From Actinomycetota bacterium (GTDB lineage: Bacteria; Actinomycetota; Actinomycetes; Actinomycetales; Microbacteriaceae), in the NCBI GenBank assembly GCA_009702455.1, contig WLIA01000001.1, forward strand, positions 1 to 64,000: DNA of 64,000 nucleotides, given 5' to 3'. The notes below the pieces were generated by a model. It made no database searches and was not told where the DNA came from. It was given only the letters and a program-made list of their open reading frames with translations. Below, piece by piece: positions 1 through 7,423 of the stretch. Both the position numbers and the translations under genes were made by a program. How positions within the stretch are numbered: position 1 is the stretch's first letter; every line of letters begins with the position of its first letter.

Positions 1-360
1 CGTGCTGGCAAGGAGGGAACCGTAGTCACTTTGATTCCGCGCAACCGTCGTCGTCGCATGGAAGACATGTTGAACCGCGCAGAGCGCGACGGAATCTTTA
101 GCGAAGTTCGCCCGAGCAACCCGTTGCTTGAGCAGCTTGCCGGCCCGATTGCACCACCGCCAGCCCAAGAAGATCTCGACTTTGGAGACTCTCGTGGCGG
201 CGGTCGCGGCGGAGACCGCGGACGCTCAGGTGGTCGCGATGGTGGCCGTGGAGGTTACCAAGGCAACCGTGGCGGTGGCCGCCCAGGCGGTCGCGATGGT
301 GGCCGAGGTGGCGACCGAAAGTTTGGCGACAAGAAGCGCAGCTTCGACCGTTCACGCTAA
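1..360 (+). CDS. DEAD/DEAH-box RNA helicase, C-terminal end (partial)
   Basis: Only the last ~119 codons are present; the reading frame is open from base 1. The first visible residues (RAGKEGTVVTLIPRNRRRR) match the tail of the second RecA-like domain of DEAD-box helicases, where motif VI (HRxGRxGR) normally lies just upstream. A low-complexity RGG tail follows, with repeated RGG/GGRDGGRGG units from about residue 55, ending in a basic K/R-rich stretch. Such tails bind RNA nonspecifically and are common in actinobacterial RhlE/CsdA-type helicases that act in RNA turnover and ribosome assembly. The domain itself is outside the window, so the subfamily is not assigned. Confidence 0.85.
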   Translation, partial: RAGKEGTVVTLIPRNRRRRMEDMLNRAERDGIFSEVRPSNPLLEQLAGPIAPPPAQEDLDFGDSRGGGRGGDRGRSGGRDGGRGGYQGNRGGGRPGGRDGGRGGDRKFGDKKRSFDRSR

Positions 361-378
361 ACAGCAGTATTTTCAAGG

Positions 379-417
379 CATCGCCGCTGACCTTTGGGTT
401 GGCGGCGATGTCGCTTT
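379..417 (+). terminator. Rho-independent terminator after the helicase
   Basis: Nine-base arms CATCGCCGC and GCGGCGATG enclose a loop that itself has a small ACC/GGT stem. The short run TCGCTTT follows. It lies 19 bases after the helicase stop codon. Confidence 0.65.
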
Positions 418-431
418 AATGGCTGTGAGTA

Positions 432-464
432 AAACTTGCACAAAAAGATGTACAAGTTTAGGGT
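432..464 (+). promoter_or_regulatory. Autoregulated promoter/operator of the toxin-antitoxin pair
   Basis: A -35 box TTGCAC (436-441) and a -10 box TAGGGT (459-464) are 17 bases apart. A near-perfect inverted repeat (arms AAACTTGCAC and GTACAAGTTT, one mismatch, 8-base centre) covers 432-459, which is the -35 box and the whole spacer. The ATG lies six bases after the -10 box, so the transcript is probably leaderless. Antitoxin or toxin-antitoxin complex binding to this dyad is the expected mode of autorepression. Confidence 0.6.
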
Positions 465-470
465 TGGCTT

Positions 471-821
471 ATGGCAAAGAGAGACCGACCGCTTATCAAG
501 GACTACATCGTTCAGAACACTTCTGAAACGAGGGCAGACCTCACCAAGATTCTCGAGGGCTTCAGAAAGAACGGCAAGAAGTCGCTGCCAATTCTGTTCG
601 GCTCGCACGGCAAGTCAGAGGCGGTTCTCGCCCCGGCCTGGCTCTGGAAGAAGATGATTGACGAGCTAGATGACCTGCGGCTTGCAATCACGGTTCTTGA
701 AAGACTGAATTCTCCACAGCAGTACGAGCGAGTCACTATTGAACAGATTCGAGCAGAGACCGAGAAACGCCTAGACAAACTGCAATCATCGACCGATGCT
801 GGAGATACTTCGGACACCTGA
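471..821 (+). CDS. Putative antitoxin (Phd/RelB-like) of a type II toxin-antitoxin pair
   Basis: A 116-residue hydrophilic protein. The N-terminal half (residues ~10-60) looks like a small DNA-binding fold of the Phd/YefM kind (TSETRADLTKILEGFRKNGK, then a segment rich in short hydrophobics, LPILFGSHGKSEAVLAP). The C-terminal half is a charged helix that would wrap the toxin. The gene precedes and overlaps a RelE-like ORF by 26 bases, the classic order for antitoxin then toxin. The promoter carries a palindrome over its core elements, consistent with autorepression. The start is an ATG with no convincing Shine-Dalgarno site but correctly placed for leaderless translation. Family assignment rests on context more than on recognised sequence motifs. 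Confidence 0.6.
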   Translation: MAKRDRPLIKDYIVQNTSETRADLTKILEGFRKNGKKSLPILFGSHGKSEAVLAPAWLWKKMIDELDDLRLAITVLERLNSPQQYERVTIEQIRAETEKRLDKLQSSTDAGDTSDT

Positions 822-1125
822 GTTTGAATTCGACCGCGATCAATTGGTCGAGCCAGGTTTACACGCAATTCTCGACATGCTCATCGAGCGCATCGCCACG
901 GGTGAACACGTAGTCAAAAAGGCTCTTGGCAAAGTAAAGGGCCTCGGTGATTTGCGCGGCTGCTGGGCCATCAAGTTTGACCTTCTTGGCTATCCGAATC
1001 GCTACCGGTTGGTGATTCGATATCTACCGCATGACTTTGCGCCAACTGAAGTTCTGTTAATTGCGGTTGGCCCTCGCTTCGACGGCCAGGTTTATCGTTG
1101 GGCTGATTCTCGACTCAACCGGTGA
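796..1125 (+). CDS. RelE/ParE-like toxin
   Basis: 109 residues. The C-terminal part (RYRLVIRYLP, then VLLIAVGPRF and VYRWADSRL) has the alternating beta-strand pattern and the terminal VYxxAxxRL element typical of RelE-superfamily toxins, which act as ribosome-dependent mRNA interferases or gyrase inhibitors. The conserved basic residues needed for mRNA cleavage are plausible (K/R at the strand ends) but cannot be assigned surely. The ATG lies inside the end of the antitoxin gene, giving a 26-base overlap and translational coupling. It could also be a generic ParE-type protein of unknown target. Confidence 0.6.
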   Translation: MLEILRTPEFEFDRDQLVEPGLHAILDMLIERIATGEHVVKKALGKVKGLGDLRGCWAIKFDLLGYPNRYRLVIRYLPHDFAPTEVLLIAVGPRFDGQVYRWADSRLNR

Positions 1126-1160
1126 CATTGTCGCTGCCCGAGTGAGACTAATGTTTAAGC

Positions 1161-2549
1161 ATGCGCATAAGAAAAGCACTCACCTCAGCACTGGTAGCAG
1201 CTCTCGTTCTTGCCGGCGGTGTTACAGCTACGACACCTAGCAACGCGGCATCCGTGACATCACCAACCTGGATGTCGAACGCAACCGTGTATGAAGTGAA
1301 TGTGCGACAGTACACAAAAGAGGGAACCTTCAACGCGTTCTCTACTCACCTAGAACGACTGAACAAACTTGGCGCAAAAGTTTTGTGGCTAATGCCGATT
1401 CAGCCAATCTCGAAAGAGAAGCGCAAGGGCACGCTTGGCTCGTATTACTCGATCGCCGACTACAAGGCAGTAAACCCTGAGTTCGGCACCGCCGCTGACT
1501 TCAAGGCGCTTGTAGACAAGGCACACGGCATGGGCTTCAAGATCATCCTCGACTGGGTGCCTAACCACACCGGCTGGGATAACCCCTGGATCACTAAGAA
1601 TCCTGAGTGGTACACCAAAAATTCTGCGGGGCAAATCATTCACCCAGAAGGCACCGACTGGACAGACGTTGCCGACCTGAACTACAGCAACCAAGCAATG
1701 CGCGCAGAGATGATTGCTTCGATGAAGCACTGGATCGACACTTATGACATCGACGGTTTCAGAGTCGACGTTGCCGGTGCCGTGCCTGACGATTTTTGGA
1801 AAACCGCAAGCGAAACGCTAACCGCAATCAAACCGCTCTGGATGCTCGCCGAGGCTCAAGTTGGCGATATTGAAATAGGTCGCGACTTCAGCAGCGCATA
1901 CAACTGGCCCCTGAAAGACACCTTCAACGGTCTCAAGAGCGGTTCGAGCGATCGCTGGAACATCGGCTACGAAATTTCAAACATTAAGTCGAGTTATCCA
2001 AAGGGCACATACCCGATGAACTTCGTTACCAACCACGACGAAAATTCTTGGAACGGAACCGAGTATGAACGCCTCGGCAGCGCAGCAGCTGTTAGAGCAG
2101 CATCGGTTATTTCATTTACTCTGCCGGGCGTTCCACTTCTTTACACCGGTCAAGAAGTTGGAATGAACAAGGCACTCAAGTTCTTCGAAAAAGACGAAGT
2201 TGATTACCCCGCAACAACTTCACCGATGACACCGTTCTTCACAAAACTCGTTGAACTCAAAACCAAGAGCCCTGCACTTGCAGTAGGTACAGCGGCAGGT
2301 TCGATTGCCGAGGTTGCCACAAGCAAGAATGTGGTCACGGCCTACGCACGAGTTGCCGGCAAGGCAAAGGTTTTAGTCGCGGTTAACTTGAGTGGCAAGG
2401 CAACATCCGTGAAGTTGACATGGGGCAAGAATTCGGGCACCTATTTTGATTACGCAACCAACAAGTCAGTCAAGATTGCCTCGAGCCAGACAATCACGAT
2501 TCCGGCCTGGGGTTACAAGATCTACTCGACCACCAAGTTGACGAATTAG
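1161..2549 (+). CDS. Secreted alpha-amylase family (GH13) glycosidase
   Basis: 462 residues with a Sec signal peptide (basic start, hydrophobic core at residues 8-22, AxA-type cleavage near NAA at 28-30). The GH13 barrel motifs appear in order: region I DWVPNHTG (131-138), region II GFRVDVAG with nucleophile Asp203, region III LAEAQ with acid/base Glu231, and region IV NHDE with transition-state Asp293. A short beta-sandwich domain C closes the protein. It should hydrolyse alpha-1,4-glucans outside the cell; substrate specificity is not clear. The -10 hexamer TAATGT sits six bases before the ATG, suggesting a leaderless monocistronic mRNA. No carbohydrate-binding module is seen. Confidence 0.9.
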   Translation: MRIRKALTSALVAALVLAGGVTATTPSNAASVTSPTWMSNATVYEVNVRQYTKEGTFNAFSTHLERLNKLGAKVLWLMPIQPISKEKRKGTLGSYYSIADYKAVNPEFGTAADFKALVDKAHGMGFKIILDWVPNHTGWDNPWITKNPEWYTKNSAGQIIHPEGTDWTDVADLNYSNQAMRAEMIASMKHWIDTYDIDGFRVDVAGAVPDDFWKTASETLTAIKPLWMLAEAQVGDIEIGRDFSSAYNWPLKDTFNGLKSGSSDRWNIGYEISNIKSSYPKGTYPMNFVTNHDENSWNGTEYERLGSAAAVRAASVISFTLPGVPLLYTGQEVGMNKALKFFEKDEVDYPATTSPMTPFFTKLVELKTKSPALAVGTAAGSIAEVATSKNVVTAYARVAGKAKVLVAVNLSGKATSVKLTWGKNSGTYFDYATNKSVKIASSQTITIPAWGYKIYSTTKLTN

Positions 2550-2572
2550 TCGATTTTCACCAAAAGCCGGGG

Positions 2573-2602
2573 TTGCGCTGGGGCGTGGCCAGGGCCTAAA
2601 CT
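2573..2602 (+). promoter_or_regulatory. Promoter of rplJL
   Basis: TTGCGC (2573-2578) and TAAACT (2597-2602) are separated by 18 bases. The start of transcription predicted seven bases downstream falls at the 5' end of the L10 leader. Confidence 0.55.
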
Positions 2603-2608
2603 GACAAC

Positions 2609-2766
2609 TAGCCAAAGACCGCCGGTTTCGGGGTAGGCAAATCGAAGATTTTTCTGAGATTAGCTTGCGCCGACGAAGAGAGCAAAAGCTCAGCCCGCGC
2701 AGGTGTGTGAAGTAGGTTCTCGTTTCGAGAATTTTTGCTCCGTGCGTCTGCGCTCGGAGCCTTTTT
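2609..2766 (+). ncRNA. Ribosomal protein L10 leader (autoregulatory mRNA leader of rplJL)
   Basis: The long 5' leader of rplJ carries two segments that resemble the L10 leader consensus: AGACCGCCGGT near 2616 and CCCGCGCAGGTG near 2694. In this family these pair to form the kink-turn stem bound by L10-(L12)n. Downstream come two terminator-like hairpins: TTCTCG-TTT-CGAGAA followed by five T (2717-2736), and GCTCCG/CGGAGC followed by a T-rich run (2737-2769). L10 binding would favour attenuation or hinder translation. Assignment is from position, two motif matches and hairpins; a covariance-model search was not possible. Confidence 0.7.
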
Positions 2767-2805
2767 CTTTCTGGGGCTAACCGGCATAAATCATCAAGGA
2801 GTGCC

Positions 2806-3315
2806 ATGGCGAACAAGGTTCAGACCGTAGCCGAGCTTACTGACGCGTTCAAAAGCTCATCTGCCGTCTTTCTAACCGAGTACCGCGGACTTACTGTGTC
2901 GCAGCTCAAAGAGCTACGTCGTTCAATCAGTAAAGACGCAACATACGCCGTAGCAAAGAACACGCTTCTAGAAATCTCAGCTAAGAACGCTGGAGTATCG
3001 GCCTTTGAAGGCCAGCTCTTCGGTCCTACTGCGATGACTTTCGTTCACGGAGACCCTGTCACCGTGGCAAAGGCTTTGCGTGACTTCGCTAAGGCAAATC
3101 CTCTGCTTGTAGTCAAGACTGGTGTGCTAGACGGCATCACTCTTACTGAGGCTGAGGTTAAGAAGCTTGCTGACCTCGAAAGCCGTGAAGTGCTGTTGGC
3201 AAAGGCCGCCAGCATGTTCAAGGCCAAGATGTTCCAGGCCGCTTACATGTTCCAGGCTCCACTTGCTCAGGCTGCTCGCGCAGTCGATGCCTTGCGCATC
3301 AAGCAAGAGGGCTAA
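2806..3315 (+). CDS. rplJ: 50S ribosomal protein L10
   Basis: 169 residues, usual length. It starts MANKVQTVAELTDAFKSSSAVFLTEYRGLTV, the L10 N-terminal RNA-binding domain with the conserved YRGLTV segment. It ends with the helix that anchors L7/L12 dimers (AAYMFQAPLAQAARAVDALR). L10 binds 23S rRNA at the GTPase-associated centre and forms the base of the stalk. The start codon follows AAGGAG at a good distance. It is the first gene of the rplJ-rplL operon and lies behind an autoregulatory leader. Confidence 0.97.
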   Translation: MANKVQTVAELTDAFKSSSAVFLTEYRGLTVSQLKELRRSISKDATYAVAKNTLLEISAKNAGVSAFEGQLFGPTAMTFVHGDPVTVAKALRDFAKANPLLVVKTGVLDGITLTEAEVKKLADLESREVLLAKAASMFKAKMFQAAYMFQAPLAQAARAVDALRIKQEG

Positions 3316-3369
3316 AAACGCACGGATTTATCCACAAAACGCTTCAAAACCCCAAAATAGGAGACAAAA

Positions 3370-3756
3370 ATGGCAAAGCTATCAACCGACCAGTTGATCG
3401 ACGCTTTCAAGGAGCTTTCGCTCATTGAGCTAAGCGACTTCGTAAAGAAGTTTGAAGAAGTATTCGAAGTAACCGCAGCTGCTCCAGTAGCAGTTGCAGC
3501 AGCACCTGCTGCTGGTGGCGGCGCTGGCGAAGCAGCTGAAGAGAAGGACTCATTTGACGTCGTTCTAGAGTCAGCTGGCGACCAGAAGATCGCTGTTATC
3601 AAGGAAGTTCGCGCATTGACCAACCTAGGTCTAGGCGAGGCAAAGGCTGTTGTTGACGGTGCACCTGCAACCGTTCTCGAGGGCGCAAACAAAGACACCG
3701 CTGAGAAGGCAAAGGCAGCCCTAGAGGCAGCTGGCGCAAAGGTTACCCTCAAGTAA
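3370..3756 (+). CDS. rplL: 50S ribosomal protein L7/L12
   Basis: 128 residues. The N-terminal dimerisation domain ([30 protein letters not shown]) is followed by an Ala/Gly-rich hinge (about residues 37-56) and the C-terminal factor-binding domain ([42 protein letters not shown]). It recruits and stimulates translational GTPases on the ribosomal stalk. TAGGAG lies just upstream. It is cotranscribed with rplJ and followed by a very strong terminator. Confidence 0.97.
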   Translation: MAKLSTDQLIDAFKELSLIELSDFVKKFEEVFEVTAAAPVAVAAAPAAGGGAGEAAEEKDSFDVVLESAGDQKIAVIKEVRALTNLGLGEAKAVVDGAPATVLEGANKDTAEKAKAALEAAGAKVTLK

Positions 3757-3771
3757 TCTCGCTTTTTAGCT

Positions 3772-3805
3772 AAAAATCCCCGGTCATTCGTGATCGGGGA
3801 TTTTT
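3772..3805 (+). terminator. Strong intrinsic terminator of rplJL
   Basis: Fifteen paired positions (AAAAATCCCCG...CGGGGATTTTT, extended by GTCA/TGAT with one wobble) are capped by a TTCG tetraloop. The symmetric A/T outer arms suggest it may work in both directions. Confidence 0.92.
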
Positions 3806-4056
3806 GTCGTTTTTGGCCTATTTCAGGGCAAAATTCGAGCAATTTCAGCCCCAAAAAAAAGTTTTTGAGAGGGCCTCAAATTGCCCTCTTTATGTTCGGT
3901 CTACCCGAATAAACCAGAGGCGCTCTCAGGTGCCTTTCGTAACCTTAAGAGGCCTGGTGGGGCATAAATTGTGCTGCCTTGCCATGCCCGAATGCCAATA
4001 AGCAAAAGGAATTTTGCTAATTTTGCTCGGCCAATTTTGGATTAATCGAGGAGGCA
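3806..4056. other. Gene-free spacer with a second hairpin
   Basis: No coding region is credible here. A hairpin AGAGGGC/GCCCTCT with an 8-base loop and trailing TTTA lies at 3868-3892, possibly a backup terminator. Weaker stems occur around 3919-3950 (AGGCGC/GGTGCCT). AT-rich repeats (AATTTTGCT, ATTTTGC, AATTTTGG) precede the next Shine-Dalgarno site. Confidence 0.4.
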
Positions 4057-4099
4057 GTGTGTTGAAGCGAATTCTTCACGCATCGCGCTCGCTCGGCCA

Positions 4100-4948
4100 G
4101 TGTTCGTTATCGGTTCGATTTTCTTGGGTGCCGGCACCGACATCGATAGCATCAGAATGTTGCTCGGAGTTGTGATTGTCGGATACGGCCCAGCGTTGCT
4201 CGCAAATGCCTTCAGGGCTTTCAGAAAAGTTAGCGAAAGCGGCAATTCCTATTGGTGGGAGCGCTTGGTTGACCTCGGCGTGCTGCCATTTATCGGGGGT
4301 TGGGTAACCGCAAGCATGATCTCAGCGCTGCCAGCTCTTGCCGGTGTGACACTTGCCGTGGCCAACCACGTCTCAGATTTTGCTCTAGCAATTGCGCTTG
4401 CGATTGCTGTCAGGGTTGGCCTCGAAGAGTTCGTTGCGAGATATTTCACCGAGCGTCTGAACTACCTGCACCCTACCGAGGTAAGAGAAACCTATGCTGG
4501 CTCGAGGTATGTGGCCCTAACCGTGAGATTGAGCGTATTCATCTTCGTAACCGCCGCGCTGATGGGTAACGACTGGAGAGTCTGGCTTGGCTCTGCCTTG
4601 TTCGTTCTGCCGACAGTCATCGGCTGGTTTACAGACCGCTTCCCGAACTATCCGTGGCTTTGGAGAATTCTGCCAACCGGTGTACCGGGCCTAGCCTTCA
4701 CTCTGGTCGTAGCCTCGGCCACCACTAGCCTGGTGGGCAGCTGGTTTGGCCCAACTCCAGACCTAGTGCTCTGGTCATTTGCACTGCTGCCGATTCCGCT
4801 GCTTGGCTTGAGCATTCTGCAAATGCTCGGTCGCCACGGAGAGCCTGACGAAGTGCGCTGGATTCAGCGACCAAGATTTGTTTGGTTGTACAGAATTGGT
4901 GGTGTCGTGATGTTATTCGTCACCATGAACCTAGCGGGAGTCATTTAG
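4100..4948 (+). CDS. Polytopic membrane protein of unknown function
   Basis: 282 residues from GTG at 4100, with about seven to eight hydrophobic segments (for example residues 1-10, 21-38, 58-76, 84-108, 140-157). I recognise no family. The start is problematic: the strong site GAGGAGG (4048-4054) serves GTG 4059 or TTG 4062, which are in a different frame and read LKRILHASRSLGQ before stopping near 4173. A one-base shift between about 4085 and 4100 would join that start to this protein. Either the true product begins at 4059 with a frameshift or assembly error, or translation starts at 4100 without a visible ribosome site. The stop overlaps the GTG of the next gene (TAGTG), so the two are coupled. 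Confidence 0.65.
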   Translation: MFVIGSIFLGAGTDIDSIRMLLGVVIVGYGPALLANAFRAFRKVSESGNSYWWERLVDLGVLPFIGGWVTASMISALPALAGVTLAVANHVSDFALAIALAIAVRVGLEEFVARYFTERLNYLHPTEVRETYAGSRYVALTVRLSVFIFVTAALMGNDWRVWLGSALFVLPTVIGWFTDRFPNYPWLWRILPTGVPGLAFTLVVASATTSLVGSWFGPTPDLVLWSFALLPIPLLGLSILQMLGRHGEPDEVRWIQRPRFVWLYRIGGVVMLFVTMNLAGVI

Positions 4949-5457
4949 TGCCAAAGAAAAAGTCGAAGCGCAAGCCAATCAGCGCTCCCAACGAGGATCA
5001 GCGTTACGAAGCGCGCAATTCGCGACGCAACCGAATGGTCAAGTGGGCGTCTATCTCGATCATCATCGCTTTGGTGATGTCACTGCTTGCAGCGGCGATT
5101 AGCGTTGCACCATCGAGCGCAGCAGCCCGCCCGTTCACTTCGAGTGAATCTCCAACCCCTTGTTTGCCAATTGACTCAGATGGCGATGGTCAGACCAACG
5201 ACATCGATTCTGATATCGATGGTGACGACATTGTGAATGGCCTCGATGATGACATCGACGGCGACGGCACACCAAATGTTTCTGACACAGACCCGGCTGC
5301 AACGAACTGCGGCGCTGACGCCGAGCTGCCACTGATACAGCCAGAACCTGAAACCTCAGAATCTCAAACCGACACAACTTGGATCGGCATCATCGGAGTT
5401 GCACTACTCGGATTTGGTTACCTCGTGTTGCGCAGATTTCGCCGCGCCAAAAAGTAA
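4948..5457 (+). CDS. Membrane-anchored protein with calcium-binding thrombospondin type 3-like repeats
   Basis: 169 residues. A very basic N-terminus (PKKKSKRKP) leads to a membrane segment (about residues 32-52). An extracytoplasmic stretch at about 72-112 follows, with consecutive DxDGDGxxNxxD motifs (DSDGDGQTNDIDSD, DIDGDDIVNGLDDD, DIDGDGTPNVSDTD), which bind calcium in thrombospondin type 3 or EF-hand-like folds. A C-terminal membrane helix (WIGIIGVALLGFGYLVL) and RRFRRAKK tail follow, like a sortase-type tail without a clear LPxTG, so it is probably a double-anchored protein. GTG start overlaps the preceding stop. Function unknown; adhesion or wall structure is a guess. Confidence 0.6.
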   Translation: MPKKKSKRKPISAPNEDQRYEARNSRRNRMVKWASISIIIALVMSLLAAAISVAPSSAAARPFTSSESPTPCLPIDSDGDGQTNDIDSDIDGDDIVNGLDDDIDGDGTPNVSDTDPAATNCGADAELPLIQPEPETSESQTDTTWIGIIGVALLGFGYLVLRRFRRAKK

Positions 5458-5474
5458 TTTGCGAAGATAGAGCC

Positions 5475-6074
5475 ATGGCGAGAGTTCTTATTCATCACGG
5501 ATTAGCCAATCGCCGCTGGCCAGACCACTGGCAGAGACACCTCGCCAATGCACTGCGTCAGCAGGGGCACTTGGTTTCTTACGCGCAGTTTCCGAATCCA
5601 GAAAAGCCGACGCTCGAAGAGTGGCAGGCCATGTTGCACGCCGAGGCAGAACTGCTCGTTGAAGCAGGCGACCAGGCCGGCGAACTGATCTTTGTTGGCC
5701 ACTCGCTCGGCTGCCTCAACTTCTTGTGGGCGGCTTCAGAGGGCGCATTGCCCACCCGATTCAGCCGTGCTCTGCTGGTTGCCCCAGCAGACCCGACCCT
5801 GCTGCCAGATCTCGACATTGAGCGCCTAAACGTCGAGAAACCCGACTTTTCGGCCAGAATCGGGGTCTTTGTCGACGAGGTCACCCTGGTCGGCAGCGAT
5901 AAAGATATGTGGTTGCCGCGAGGCATCCGTGACACCTTTGGCAAACAACTCGGGGTCGAGCCAGTCGTTATCGAGGGCGCAAATCACCTCTCGAGAGCCG
6001 ACGGCTGGGGCTATTGGCAGGGCGTTATCGACTGGGTCAACGACCCTACGGCTGACCTCACGGTTCGCGGGTAG
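5475..6074 (+). CDS. RBBP9/YdeN family serine hydrolase
   Basis: 199 residues, the normal length for this small alpha/beta hydrolase family. The protein begins with MARVLIHHGLANRRWPDHWQ, the first strand and W-rich segment of RBBP9/YdeN proteins. The nucleophile elbow is GHSLG with Ser77, and His171 in EGANHLSRADGWG is the likely catalytic histidine. The physiological substrate is unknown for the bacterial members. ATG is chosen over an upstream in-frame ATG because the family N-terminus starts here; GAAGAT six bases upstream may be a -10 box of a leaderless transcript. Confidence 0.8.
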   Translation: MARVLIHHGLANRRWPDHWQRHLANALRQQGHLVSYAQFPNPEKPTLEEWQAMLHAEAELLVEAGDQAGELIFVGHSLGCLNFLWAASEGALPTRFSRALLVAPADPTLLPDLDIERLNVEKPDFSARIGVFVDEVTLVGSDKDMWLPRGIRDTFGKQLGVEPVVIEGANHLSRADGWGYWQGVIDWVNDPTADLTVRG

Positions 6075-6130
6075 GCTACAAAGAAGCTCCCGATTTGCCC
6101 CACGGAGTACACAGAGCAGTTAGAGAACCC

Positions 6131-7417
6131 ATGCGGATCTTGCTAATCGGTGCTGGCGGCGTAGGCGACGCAATCGTAAAGATTGCAGCCACCAGACACT
6201 TTTATGAACACATTGTTGTCGCCGATTTCGACCTTTCACGAGCAGAGAACTCAATCGAGTGGGTGCGCAAGCGCAACGGCGAAGAAAAAGCCGCGCAGTT
6301 CACCGCAGCGAAGATTGACGCCTCGAACGCAGCACAAATCGTTGAGCTCGCAAAGGCACACAACATCACGCACATTTTGAATGCGGTTGAACCGAAATTC
6401 GTGAACACGGTTTTCGCAGCTGCATTCACTGCTGGCGTGCACTATCTCGACATGGCGATGAGTCTCTCAGAAGTCAACGAGAACGACCCATTTCACCTGC
6501 CGGGCATCAAGCTCGGTGACGCGCAATATGCGGTGCACGATCAGTGGGAACGCTCTGGTCGACTAGCGCTAGTTGGCATCGGCGTCGAGCCTGGCCTTTC
6601 GAACATCTTTGCGCGCTACGCAGCCGACTATCTCTTCAGTGAGATAACCGAAATCTCTGTCAAGGATGGCGGCAACTTGGTCGTGCGAAACGAAGAGGGC
6701 GAAGAAATCTTTGCGCCTTCGTTCTCAATCTGGACGACCATCGAAGAGTGCTTGAACCCACCACTGCTCTGGACGCGCGACAAGGGTTGGCACACCACCA
6801 TGCCGTTTAGCGAACCAGAGATCTTCGAGTTTCCAGAGGGAATCGGAAACGTCGAGTGCGTGAACGTTGAGCACGAAGAGGTTGCCATGCTGCCGCGCAC
6901 GATTCGGGCAGATCGCTTCAGCTTCAAGTATGGATTGGGCTCAGACTTCATCGGAGTGCTGAAGACCCTGCACATGCTCGGCCTCGACGGCACCAAGCCA
7001 ACCCGAGTTCGAAGCCTGCAGGGGCCTGTAGACGTGGCCCCGCGCGACATGGTGGTCTCGGTTCTGCCTAACCCGGCAGACATTGGGCCGCGCATGACGG
7101 GCAAGACCTGTGCCGGAACCCTGGTTCTCGGCAAAGACAAGAACGGTCGCGAACGCGCTACCTATCTATATCACGCAGCCGACAACGAGTGGACAATGGC
7201 GAACTACGAATCACAGTGTGTGGTTTGGCAGACCGCTTTCAACCCATTGATTGCGCTCGAGCTTATGGCTGAGGGAATCTGGCGCGGTGCCGGGGTTCTC
7301 GGCCCTGAGCACTTCGATGCGAAGCCGTTCTTAGACCTCATGTCATCTTCTGTTGGCTACAACATCGAGTGGAAGCAGCAGGAGCGCCTTCCGGCATCAC
7401 CGCTGCGGCAACCATAA
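6131..7417 (+). CDS. Saccharopine dehydrogenase-like NAD(P)-binding oxidoreductase
   Basis: 428 residues starting with a Rossmann motif (RILLIGAGGVGDA, residues 2-14), followed by the saccharopine dehydrogenase core (NAVEPKFVNTVFAAAFTAGVHYLDMA) and the catalytic/C-terminal domain (GIGVEPGLSNIFARYAADYL). Members include saccharopine and carboxynorspermidine dehydrogenases; this sequence most resembles the latter type in layout, but substrate cannot be fixed. It is followed after six bases by an Fe-S flavo-oxidoreductase, so the two probably form one operon. A TAGGCT hexamer overlapping the upstream stop codon (6072-6077) could be the -10 element. Confidence 0.75.
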   Translation: MRILLIGAGGVGDAIVKIAATRHFYEHIVVADFDLSRAENSIEWVRKRNGEEKAAQFTAAKIDASNAAQIVELAKAHNITHILNAVEPKFVNTVFAAAFTAGVHYLDMAMSLSEVNENDPFHLPGIKLGDAQYAVHDQWERSGRLALVGIGVEPGLSNIFARYAADYLFSEITEISVKDGGNLVVRNEEGEEIFAPSFSIWTTIEECLNPPLLWTRDKGWHTTMPFSEPEIFEFPEGIGNVECVNVEHEEVAMLPRTIRADRFSFKYGLGSDFIGVLKTLHMLGLDGTKPTRVRSLQGPVDVAPRDMVVSVLPNPADIGPRMTGKTCAGTLVLGKDKNGRERATYLYHAADNEWTMANYESQCVVWQTAFNPLIALELMAEGIWRGAGVLGPEHFDAKPFLDLMSSSVGYNIEWKQQERLPASPLRQP

Positions 7418-7423
7418 ACGCAA

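Noticed and set aside
128..526. Long frames in the RGG-coding region on both strands
   Set aside because: They arise from the repetitive GGT/GGC/CGC codons of the helicase tail.
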